6,848 nt of DNA from an uncultured Mediterraneibacter sp. GTDB lineage: Bacteria; Bacillota; Clostridia; Lachnospirales; Lachnospiraceae. The notes below the pieces were generated by a model. It ran no database searches and had not been told where the DNA came from. It worked only from the letters and a program-made list of their open reading frames with translations. Positions 1-6,223 of this stretch are shown here, one piece after another; position 1 is the first letter of the stretch; every line of letters starts with the position of its first letter. Position numbers and translations under genes: made by a program. The stretch is taken from positions 1 to 6,848 of the forward strand of contig CAKRWZ010000085.1 in NCBI GenBank assembly GCA_934418295.1. The letters are read 5' to 3'.

Positions 1-3000
1 GCTGTTGATGTGGAAGCTGTTCAGAATCCGACAGATTACAGAGAAAAGGTAATTGCCGTAAAAAATGCAAAATATGCGTTGCTTAGCACAAAGTCTTTGG
101 AAGAGATCAATGCGATCCTGACAGGACTTGGACTGGAAAACATCAAAGAAGCTGCTCCGGCAGGTTTGACCTTCGGGGAAAATGCGATCACGGACCATAC
201 GATGACTTCTGCTAATTTGAATTACACATCAAGTGCAGCAGGTACCGTATATTACTTGATCCAGGATGTGGGTGCAGAGGTGCCAGATGCAGATAAGGTA
301 ATGGCAGAGGGAAAATCAGTTGCGGTGGAAGCCAAAGAAGTAAAAACAGCACTGAGTGGATTGACAGTTGAAGCAAAAAAAATCTACCTGGTTCTGAAAA
401 CTGATGCTGCGGTTTCCGAGGTTTACACAGTTGAGCTTCCGGAAGCAAAGCTTCTGCAAGGTGCAACCTTTTCAAGCGGAGAGGTAAACTTTGATGAAAA
501 CAATGAAATGACTACCTACTGGGAGGCGGCGGATACACAGTTCCGTTTCAAACCGGCGGTTAATAATTCCACTGGAACAGATACCAAGATGAATCTGACC
601 TTTAAGTATCAGAGTCTGAGCGGAACAGAAAAACAGACGAAAGATACCGCAAGAGGAAGTTATGTATGGTTCAGTGATGATTTTATCGCTCTTGGCGGAG
701 ACGGCAATGACATGACGGTCATTGCAGAACTGAACGGAATCGAACAGACCTATACAATTCATGTGCTCAGAGAGTCGAAGATCAGCTCCCTGACAGTATT
801 GGATTCGAAAAACAGTGTCGTGAAACTGACTCCGATTTTCAATAAGACAAAGACGGAGTATACTGCAACTGTCTTGGAAAATGTGAATTCTGTCAGAGTA
901 TGCGCAACAGATCTGGCGGCAGATGCCAATCCGGAGACATCACGGGTTTTATATAACAATAGGCAAGCAGGGGATGACGGATATTATTCCTGGAGATTGA
1001 GAAAAGCAACAAACACGTTAACGGTCAAAGCGGAAAATGGTTCTGCGAAAGTGGTGGAATATAACATCACAATCAAAAGAGTACCAGCCGTTGCGTTGAC
1101 AGTGTCTGTAGATCCGGAAGATGCATTGTTTGCGCTTTATAACTCTGACAAACAGAGAATATGGCCGGAAGACGATGGAACTTTCTACCTTTATCCAAAT
1201 CAGGATTACACCTATACGCTGGCAAAATCCGGTTATGTCGGACAGACAGGCACTTTGAACCTGGCAGAAAATACAGCAAAAGAGTTCTCGTTGGAAAGAG
1301 CTCCGGAGACAGAGCCGCTTCCATCCTTAAAAGCAGATTATCCGGGCTTCCGCGCAGGTTCTGACAATCAGTCTGTTATGGATGTAAAGACCCCGATTAC
1401 AAAAGAATCTATCGAAGTAAAATGGGAGCGCCAGATGGGCGATTATGTAAGCCCGTCCAGCGGAAGCACTCCGATTATCGTAGGCGATAAGATCTATACA
1501 CAGTCCGGCGGTAAGGTTTATATGCTGGATAAGGAAACCGGTGAAACTCTGAAGAGTGCAGATGCTGTGGCAAATGCAGGATTCAATCTGATCCCGATGA
1601 CCTATGGGGACGGCATGCTGTTCGTGCTGCTCAGCAACGGTATCATCCAGTGCTACAATGCATCCACATTGGAATCTCTCTGGATCTACAAAGATCCGAT
1701 GGGAGGCGGCTGCAACAGCCCGATCCGTTATGACAACGGATATATTTATATCGGTTTCCAGAACAGGAAGGCAAATTTTGTTTGTATTTCTGCCACAGAT
1801 GAAGATCCGACAAATCCGAAAGAGGAAAAGGTGCCGATCTGGCGTGTAAACGGAAACGGTTACCAGTGGGATGGTGCCTGGACCAATGAAAAATATGTAT
1901 TTGTAGTGGATCAGACCGGACGTCTGCTTTGCATGGACAAGGCGACAGGAGAAATGGTACAGTGCATCCAGACAAAAGCGTCAAAAGTGCGCAGTGACAT
2001 TTCTTATTACAACGGAAGAATTTATTTCTCTACACAGAGCGGATATTTGTATTCTTATAATATTGCAGAGGACGGAAAGGTCGATACAGAAAATCTGATC
2101 GAACCACTGTTCCTGGGAAGCAGTACAACCAGTACCAGTACACCGGCTGTCTATAACAACCGCTTGTATATCGGAATTTCCAATGGCGGGAATTTTGGTA
2201 CAGAAGGATTTGCGATTCTGGTAGCAGATATTGATGAAGAGACGGGCGCGCTCTCCGTAGCTTATCTGGTGCCTACAGACGGATATTGCCAGACCTCCGG
2301 TCTGATCGTTAAAGGATACGAGAAGGAAACAGGTTATGTATACGTTTATTTCCTGGCAAATTCCGCTCACGGAACCCTTTATATGATCAAGGATGCTCCG
2401 GGAATGAAAGAGGCAGATCCGGAAAGCGGTGCGTTCTATACACCGAGCCATGAGCAATTCTGTATTGCCAGTGCAGTGGCAGACAGCGACGGAAATATTT
2501 ATATGAAGAACGACTCTGCATGGCAGTTTACGATCCGGCGTTCGGATGCATATCTGAAGAACATTGAACTGGAAGGCGGAAACGCGGTTCTGGATGGCGG
2601 CAAAGCTTTTGCAGGAAGCATATCTGAGCATATGATTACGGTAGATGCCGGAACAGAGACATTAAAAATGAAGCTGACTTCAAGTGACGGGGCAGAAGTA
2701 ACCATTAACGGTGCGGAGGGAACGGAACAGGAAATCAAACTGAATGGAAACAAAACAGTAGTAGAAGTTCAGGTAAAAGCAGGAACAGCATCCAGAAGCT
2801 ATATCTTTACGGTAATTGCGGGTCCCATTTTGACCTCCATGAAGGTCACAGACAGTCCGAATGCAGGTCAGGGAACGGTATTCTCATTGGATCCGGCCTT
2901 TGATTCGTTAAATACAGAGTATACCGCAGGTATTGCAGGGGCGGCGAGAGACGGCTATATTTGGCTCAGCATGCTGAACGATACGGATGTACTGGAGCCT

Positions 3001-3672
3001 ACAGTTGTCAGCGGCGTTTACGGATATGAAGAGGGAGATGTACTCAAGGTTCGTACAAATTACAAGGGTGACAAATATATTGATGTACCGTTTGCAGAGC
3101 GTACGAACCCGACTACAGCCGTGGTAAAATTGGTTCTGAAAAATGCAGACGGCACCCAGAAACGAGTGTACAATGTAACGTTGTATACGCAGAATGCATT
3201 GCCAATCCTGACAGTAGGAGACGACGCACTGGTTGAAAGAACGGATACAACAGCAAAGATCAAAGTAACAGCTAGCAAGGCATCTACACTTTATTACCTG
3301 GTACAGCCGGCAGATGCTGAAGTGCCGGATGCTGCCAAGATCCAGGCTGAAGGAAAGTCACAGACAGCAGAGGCGGCCGGAGAGGTGAATGTAGATTTGA
3401 CAGAACTGAGCAAAAAGGCGCAGAAAGTCTATATGATCCTGAAAGATGAAAACGGAAACGTTTCTGCGGTACGTTCTTTGGATATCCCACAAATTGCATT
3501 GTCGGGAGACGTAAATGATGACGGTGTTGTGAATCTCAGTGATGCCATTGCATTGCTGAACAAAGTGACGGCACAGGAAGAAGTAGACCTGGCTGTCGGT
3601 GATGTCAACGGAGACGGTGTTGTGAATCTGCAGGATGCGATCGCTCTTTTGAATAAAGTGACGGCACAGTAA
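1..3672 (+). CDS. Large secreted multidomain dockerin protein with PQQ-like beta-propeller and cadherin-like beta-sandwich domains (5' partial)
   Basis: The frame is open from base 1 to the TAA at 3670-3672, so the true start and any signal peptide lie upstream; the GTG at 10 is only the first possible in-window start and has no convincing ribosome site. Modules in order (by eye, base positions): a short helical stretch (about 10-160); a beta domain with a YYLIQ...AEVPDA core (about 166-460); a beta-sandwich-like segment (463-777); a cadherin-like beta-sandwich (778-1080); a short PEGA/carboxypeptidase-regulatory-like domain (1081-1305); a PQQ-like propeller with about seven blade motifs of the type GGKVYMLDKETGE (1306-2550); two more beta-sandwich domains (2551-2826, 2827-3192); a second copy of the YYLVQ...AEVPDA domain (3193-3507); and a C-terminal dockerin (3508-3669). 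No transmembrane segment or LPXTG signal is visible. Likely an extracellular or cell-surface protein held by a cohesin partner; the ligand of the propeller is unknown. Domain families are recognised from sequence patterns; function is inferred. Confidence 0.85.
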   Translation, partial: AVDVEAVQNPTDYREKVIAVKNAKYALLSTKSLEEINAILTGLGLENIKEAAPAGLTFGENAITDHTMTSANLNYTSSAAGTVYYLIQDVGAEVPDADKVMAEGKSVAVEAKEVKTALSGLTVEAKKIYLVLKTDAAVSEVYTVELPEAKLLQGATFSSGEVNFDENNEMTTYWEAADTQFRFKPAVNNSTGTDTKMNLTFKYQSLSGTEKQTKDTARGSYVWFSDDFIALGGDGNDMTVIAELNGIEQTYTIHVLRESKISSLTVLDSKNSVVKLTPIFNKTKTEYTATVLENVNSVRVCATDLAADANPETSRVLYNNRQAGDDGYYSWRLRKATNTLTVKAENGSAKVVEYNITIKRVPAVALTVSVDPEDALFALYNSDKQRIWPEDDGTFYLYPNQDYTYTLAKSGYVGQTGTLNLAENTAKEFSLERAPETEPLPSLKADYPGFRAGSDNQSVMDVKTPITKESIEVKWERQMGDYVSPSSGSTPIIVGDKIYTQSGGKVYMLDKETGETLKSADAVANAGFNLIPMTYGDGMLFVLLSNGIIQCYNASTLESLWIYKDPMGGGCNSPIRYDNGYIYIGFQNRKANFVCISATDEDPTNPKEEKVPIWRVNGNGYQWDGAWTNEKYVFVVDQTGRLLCMDKATGEMVQCIQTKASKVRSDISYYNGRIYFSTQSGYLYSYNIAEDGKVDTENLIEPLFLGSSTTSTSTPAVYNNRLYIGISNGGNFGTEGFAILVADIDEETGALSVAYLVPTDGYCQTSGLIVKGYEKETGYVYVYFLANSAHGTLYMIKDAPGMKEADPESGAFYTPSHEQFCIASAVADSDGNIYMKNDSAWQFTIRRSDAYLKNIELEGGNAVLDGGKAFAGSISEHMITVDAGTETLKMKLTSSDGAEVTINGAEGTEQEIKLNGNKTVVEVQVKAGTASRSYIFTVIAGPILTSMKVTDSPNAGQGTVFSLDPAFDSLNTEYTAGIAGAARDGYIWLSMLNDTDVLEPTVVSGVYGYEEGDVLKVRTNYKGDKYIDVPFAERTNPTTAVVKLVLKNADGTQKRVYNVTLYTQNALPILTVGDDALVERTDTTAKIKVTASKASTLYYLVQPADAEVPDAAKIQAEGKSQTAEAAGEVNVDLTELSKKAQKVYMILKDENGNVSAVRSLDIPQIALSGDVNDDGVVNLSDAIALLNKVTAQEEVDLAVGDVNGDGVVNLQDAIALLNKVTAQ
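1306..2550 (+). other. PQQ-like beta-propeller domain within the dockerin protein
   Basis: Successive beta-strand and turn motifs of the PQQ/WD40-like type are spaced through this part of the frame: GGKVYMLDKETGE, NGIIQCYNASTLES, KANFVCISATDED, TGRLLCMDKATGEM, SGYLYSYNIAEDGK, FAILVADIDEETGA and HGTLYMIKDAPG. Each is typically preceded by a strand such as 'DGMLFVLL', 'NGYIYIGF' or 'NGRIYFST'. Seven recognisable motifs fit a seven- or eight-bladed propeller. In secreted proteins of gut Firmicutes such domains are usually non-enzymatic binding or scaffold modules; nothing here shows catalysis or PQQ binding. Confidence 0.7.
3508..3669 (+). other. C-terminal dockerin domain (two calcium-binding repeats)
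   Basis: Two near-identical segments, DVNDDGVVNLSDAIALLNKV and DVNGDGVVNLQDAIALLNKV, lie 31 codons apart. Each has the complete EF-hand-like calcium loop D-x-N-x-D-G-x-x-N-x-x-D followed by the helix that contacts cohesin. Dockerins bind cohesin domains on scaffold or cell-surface proteins. At DNA level the repeats share exact blocks of 17 bases (3520-3536 and 3613-3629) and 15 bases (3562-3576 and 3655-3669), pointing to a duplication kept similar. No cohesin gene is in the window, so the partner is unknown. Confidence 0.9.
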
Positions 3673-3704
3673 TCGTTCTGAACGAATCATAACGAAAATA
3701 AAAC

Positions 3705-3745
3705 AAAAGCCCTTCTTTATGCGAAATGCGTGAAGAGGGGCTTTT
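3705..3745 (+). terminator. Rho-independent terminator of the dockerin gene (possibly bidirectional)
   Basis: AAAAGCCCTTCTT (3705-3717) pairs along its full 13 bp with AAGAGGGGCTTTT (3733-3745), with one G-U pair and a 15-nt loop. It starts 32 bases after the stop codon. On the + strand the U-tract is only the four Ts of the stem itself. The A-rich flank at 3694-3708 would give a longer U-rich tail on the - strand, so it could also stop transcription coming from the right. Confidence 0.8.
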
Positions 3746-3749
3746 AGGC

Positions 3750-3780
3750 TTGACAAATCTGCAGAATCGTGTACTATAAT
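3750..3780 (+). promoter_or_regulatory. Sigma-A-type promoter of the tyrS T-box transcript
   Basis: A perfect -35 TTGACA (3750-3755) and a perfect -10 TATAAT (3775-3780) are separated by 19 bases, longer than the usual 17. An alternative -10, TACTAT at 3772-3777, gives a 16-base spacer. The start of transcription is expected near 3787, just ahead of the T-box stem I. The -35 lies 4 bases after the preceding terminator stem. Confidence 0.75.
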
Positions 3781-3786
3781 CTCAGA

Positions 3787-4135
3787 TATACGAAAAGCGG
3801 AGAAGGAAACAAGTAGCAAAGGAAGCGTGCATACAGAAAGCAGCCGGCTGATGAGAGGCGCATGACATGCTCTTTTGTGAATACATTCCGGAGCTTCACA
3901 CCGAACCGGATTTTCAGATCTCGATCAGGGAAGGCGAAAATGGTGTAAGTAGGCTGTGACGGAGCGGTGCTCGTTATTGCACTGAGTTCTTTTCAGAGGC
4001 GTGAATGCAGACATATTTGTGCATCCTGCATCTGAAGATATACTCATAGAGACAGGTGATGCGAGTCGCCTGTGAAAAAAGGTGGTACCACGAGCTTTGA
4101 GAGCCCTCGTCCTTTTGGACGCGGGCTCTTGTTGT
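3787..4135 (+). ncRNA. T-box leader (tyrosine-responsive riboswitch) of tyrS
   Basis: This untranslated leader senses uncharged tRNA-Tyr and controls readthrough into tyrS. Visible parts: the stem I region with AGTAG (3812-3816), lower pairing GGAA (3821-3824) with TTCC (3886-3889), and the specifier loop GAATACA, in which TAC (3882-3884) is a tyrosine codon. Stem II is ACACC plus ATTTTC (3898-3902, 3910-3915) paired with GAAAATGGTGT (3936-3946). Stem III is about 3959-3974 and is followed by the conserved GTTAT. The T-box core AAGGTGGTACCACG is at 4079-4092. Its TGGT (4083-4086) matches an ACCA tRNA end, as expected for tRNA-Tyr with discriminator A. The antiterminator pairs AAAAGG (4077-4082) with CCTTTT (4111-4116) and ACGAG (4090-4094) with CTCGT (4106-4110). 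It excludes the terminator hairpin. The exact 5' end is inferred from the promoter. Confidence 0.95.
4100..4135 (+). terminator. T-box-controlled terminator upstream of tyrS
   Basis: AGAGCCC (4100-4106) pairs with GGGCTCT (4123-4129), and CGTCC (4108-4112) pairs with GGACG (4117-4121), with one T/C mismatch and a TTTT loop. Its 5' arm uses bases 4106-4116 that the antiterminator needs, so only one of the two can form. The tail after the stem, TGTTGT, is a poor U-tract, which may allow some basal readthrough. Confidence 0.88.
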
Positions 4136-4254
4136 ATGGCGACGAATCAAAATCCGAGCTTGCGTGGGCTTTTGACGACCGCCTGAAATCCCGGAATGTG
4201 CCGCCCGGCCCATCCGGCGCTTTGACAAAAGGGAAAGAGAAAAGGAGAAGAAAA
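4136..4254 (+). other. Structured untranslated stretch between the T-box terminator and tyrS
   Basis: About 120 bases without a credible gene. One possible imperfect hairpin pairs GGCG (4138-4141) with CGCC (4180-4183) and TCAAAA (4147-4152) with TTTTGA (4170-4175). A second, GC-rich one pairs GTGCCG (4198-4203) with CGGCGC (4215-4220). A purine-rich run then leads to the ribosome site. A 16-codon frame from the ATG at 4136 lacks a ribosome site and is not called. Confidence 0.5.
4243..4247 (+). promoter_or_regulatory. Ribosome binding site of tyrS
   Basis: AGGAG lies 7 bases before the ATG at 4255 and fixes that codon as the start, although the frame is open further upstream through the T-box terminator. 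Confidence 0.85.
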
Positions 4255-5484
4255 ATGAAATTATATGATGAATTGATCGCAAGAGGTTTGATCGCTCAGG
4301 TGACAGACGAGAAATTGGTATCCGACTTGATCAATGAAGGGAAGGCAACCTTTTATATTGGTTTTGACCCCACGGCAGACAGCCTTCATGTCGGACATTT
4401 TATGGCCTTGTGTCTGATGAAACGCCTGCAGATGGGAGGAAACAAGCCAATCGCTCTGATTGGAGGCGGAACCGGTATGATCGGAGATCCGTCCGGCAGA
4501 ACGGATATGCGCCAGATGATGACGCCGGAGACCATTCGGCATAACTGTGACTGCTTTAAAAAGCAGATGAGCCGGTTTATCGATTTTTCAGAAGGAAAAG
4601 CGTTGATGGTAAACAATGCGGATTGGCTGTTAGATTTGAATTATGTGGAAGTCCTTCGGGAGGTGGGTGCACATTTCAGCGTAAACCGTATGCTGACAGC
4701 AGAGTGCTATAAGCAAAGAATGGAAAAGGGACTGAGCTTCCTGGAGTTTAACTACATGATCATGCAGGCATACGACTTTTACGCACTGTACCAGAGATAC
4801 GGCTGCAACCTGCAGTTCGGAGGGGATGATCAGTGGAGCAATATGCTGGCGGGTACGGAATTGATCCGCCGCAAACTGGGCAAGGATGCCAGCGCCATGA
4901 CGATCACATTGCTTTTGAATTCCGAGGGCAAAAAGATGGGCAAGACCCAGTCCGGAGCTGTGTGGCTGGATCCGAATAAAACATCTCCGTTTGATTTTTA
5001 CCAGTACTGGAGAAACGTTTCTGATGCAGACGTGTTGAAATGCATTCGTCTGTTGACCTTCCTTCCGCTGGAACAGATCGATGAAATGGACAAATGGGAA
5101 GGCAGCCAGCTGAACCAGGCAAAAGAGATTTTGGCATATGAACTGACTAAAATGGTTCACGGGGATGAGGAAGCAGACCGCGCACAGAAAAGTGCAAGAG
5201 CATTGTTCAGCCGTGGAAATGCAGCGGAAATGCCGGAAACCGTTTTAAAGGAGGAGGATTTTACAGAGGATAAGATCGATATCCTGACGCTTCTTCTGAA
5301 GAGCGAGATGGTGCCGTCCAAGGCAGAGGCAAGACGTGCCGTACAGCAGGGCGGTGTATCGGTAAACGGCGAAAAAGTGACAGATATTCAGACAGCGTAT
5401 GAAAAAACAGCATTTGCCGGTGACGGGATGGTACTGAAAAAAGGAAAAAAGCATTTCCGGAAAATGACGACGGATGCGGAATAA
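4255..5484 (+). CDS. tyrS: Tyrosyl-tRNA synthetase
   Basis: Class I aminoacyl-tRNA synthetase that activates tyrosine with ATP and loads it on tRNA-Tyr in the cytoplasm. The 409-residue product has the usual length of bacterial TyrRS. Residues 34-48 hold the N-terminal Rossmann start, YIGFDPTADSLHVGH, with the HIGH-type HVGH at 45-48 and Tyr34/Asp38 in the places used for tyrosine binding. The QFGGDDQWSN block is at 187-196. The KMSKS-type loop reads KMGKT at 227-231, which is normal for this family. An S4 RNA-binding domain occupies roughly residues 340-405, with VPSKAEARRAVQQGGVSVNG. The ATG is chosen because AGGAG stands 7 bases before it and protein similarity begins with MKLYDEL. It is controlled by the T-box leader upstream. 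The next gene follows after 86 bases without an obvious terminator. Confidence 0.97.
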   Translation: MKLYDELIARGLIAQVTDEKLVSDLINEGKATFYIGFDPTADSLHVGHFMALCLMKRLQMGGNKPIALIGGGTGMIGDPSGRTDMRQMMTPETIRHNCDCFKKQMSRFIDFSEGKALMVNNADWLLDLNYVEVLREVGAHFSVNRMLTAECYKQRMEKGLSFLEFNYMIMQAYDFYALYQRYGCNLQFGGDDQWSNMLAGTELIRRKLGKDASAMTITLLLNSEGKKMGKTQSGAVWLDPNKTSPFDFYQYWRNVSDADVLKCIRLLTFLPLEQIDEMDKWEGSQLNQAKEILAYELTKMVHGDEEADRAQKSARALFSRGNAAEMPETVLKEEDFTEDKIDILTLLLKSEMVPSKAEARRAVQQGGVSVNGEKVTDIQTAYEKTAFAGDGMVLKKGKKHFRKMTTDAE

Positions 5485-5560
5485 GCGAAAAGCGGTATCA
5501 GGAGACAAAACGGCAAAGATATGGCCGGAAAGATGTTGAAATCAGAATAACAGTATAAAC

Positions 5561-5570
5561 AGGAAGGGGA
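5561..5570 (+). promoter_or_regulatory. Ribosome binding site region of the flavin reductase gene (start ambiguous)
   Basis: AGGAAGGGGA directly abuts the ATG at 5571. AGGA (5561-5564) is 6 bases from that ATG, while GGGG (5566-5569) is 10 bases from the in-frame ATG at 5580. Either start is possible; they differ by three residues. Confidence 0.55.
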
Positions 5571-6086
5571 ATGAAACAGATGGCATTTCGTGAAATTGCA
5601 ATAGACGAGCTGGAATTGAATCCTTTTACCAAGATCGGCACCCAGTGGATGCTGATCACGGCAGGAGATGCAAAAAAGCATAATACCATGACAGCCAGCT
5701 GGGGCGCCATGGGCGTTATGTGGGGGAAAAACGTGGTGACGGTTTATATCCGCCCGCAGCGCTATACGAAGCAATTTGTAGACAGTCAGGATACCTTTAC
5801 CCTTGCCTTTTTCGGGGAATCCTATAAAAAGGCCTTGAATATCTGCGGGACAAAATCCGGAAGGGATTGTGATAAGGAAAAAGAGGCAGGACTGACTCCG
5901 TATTATGTGGACGGCACGACAGCCTTTGAAGAGGCAGAAATGATCCTGGTCTGCAAAAAGCAATACCATCAGGATATGAAACCGGAATGCTTCGATGTAC
6001 CGGAAAATGATTCCAAATGGTATCCGGAGAAAGATTACCATACACTGTATATGGCAGAGATTACGAAAGTGTTGGTAAAGGCGTAG
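5571..6086 (+). CDS. Flavin reductase family protein (FMN-binding split barrel)
   Basis: A 171-residue protein, or 168 if the ATG at 5580 is used. It resembles the flavin reductase-like/flavoredoxin family, small soluble proteins that bind FMN and pass electrons from NAD(P)H or a redox partner. Family-like features are TKIGTQWMLITAG at about residues 20-32, the HNTMTASW segment (37-44) typical of the flavin phosphate region, and IRPQRYTKQFVDSQDTFTLAFF starting near residue 60, which matches the R-x-x-R/Y-T...S..F pattern of the split barrel. Three cysteines are present in the C-terminal half (in NICGTKSGRDC and MILVCKK) plus one in PECFDV, but no metal site can be claimed. It sits 86 bases after tyrS with no terminator or convincing promoter between, so it may be co-transcribed. 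The exact substrate is unknown. Confidence 0.85.
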   Translation: MKQMAFREIAIDELELNPFTKIGTQWMLITAGDAKKHNTMTASWGAMGVMWGKNVVTVYIRPQRYTKQFVDSQDTFTLAFFGESYKKALNICGTKSGRDCDKEKEAGLTPYYVDGTTAFEEAEMILVCKKQYHQDMKPECFDVPENDSKWYPEKDYHTLYMAEITKVLVKA

Positions 6087-6188
6087 GCAAAGCGACACAG
6101 CACAGCAGTACAGCCGCCGAGACAGCAGGGTATCCTGAAAATGCAGCAGAAAATCCTGCAAAATACGGCAGAAAAATCCCGAAAATGG
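6087..6188 (+). other. Non-coding A-tract-rich stretch upstream of the rplM promoter
   Basis: No gene is supported. From 6133 to 6188 there are about two and a half imperfect copies of a 21-23 base unit of the form TCCTG(A/C)AAAAT...GCAGAAAA (6133-6153, 6154-6176, 6177-6188), ending directly at the -35 box. No clear terminator for the flavin reductase gene is seen here. Confidence 0.45.
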
Positions 6189-6217
6189 TTGACATCGAAA
6201 ATGGGACATAATATAAT
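6189..6217 (+). promoter_or_regulatory. Consensus sigma-A promoter of the rplM-rpsI operon
   Basis: TTGACA (6189-6194) and TATAAT (6212-6217) are both perfect and separated by the optimal 17 bases. Transcription should begin near 6224, leaving a leader of about 105 bases before rplM. Such a strong promoter fits a ribosomal protein operon. Confidence 0.9.
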
Positions 6218-6223
6218 AATGCA

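Noticed and set aside
212..2753. Several open frames on the - strand opposite the dockerin gene (e.g. 1981-2631)
   Set aside because: They lie entirely within a long, domain-rich + strand gene, have no ribosome sites, and their translations look like low-complexity antisense products.
3508..3669. Tandem repeats as a mobile or CRISPR-like repeat
   Set aside because: They encode the two calcium-binding repeats of a dockerin and stay in frame.
3358..3819. Open frame of 153 codons on the - strand across the dockerin end and terminator
   Set aside because: It overlaps the conserved dockerin coding sequence, the terminator and the tyrS promoter, and resembles no protein family.
4072..4254. In-frame upstream extension of tyrS from the ATG-like start at 4072
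   Set aside because: It runs through the T-box core and terminator; tyrS similarity and the ribosome site both begin at 4255.
3974..4282. Open frame on the - strand across the T-box leader
   Set aside because: The region is explained by conserved T-box RNA structure on the + strand, and the translation has no recognisable features.
4921..4950. KMGKT instead of KMSKS in tyrS as a possible catalytic anomaly
   Set aside because: Tyrosyl-tRNA synthetases commonly have KFGKS/KMGKT-type loops, so this is normal for the family.
5536..5559. TTGAAA and TATAAA as a promoter for the flavin reductase gene
   Set aside because: The 12-base spacer is too short for a sigma-A promoter, and transcription would begin almost inside the ribosome site.
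5388..6209. Open frame of 273 codons on the - strand opposite the flavin reductase gene
   Set aside because: The Cys/Phe/Leu-rich translation is typical of antisense to a real gene, and the + strand protein is clearly family-like.
6017..6211. Small + strand open frame overlapping the end of the flavin reductase gene
   Set aside because: There is no ribosome site, it overlaps in another frame, and it runs into the rplM promoter.
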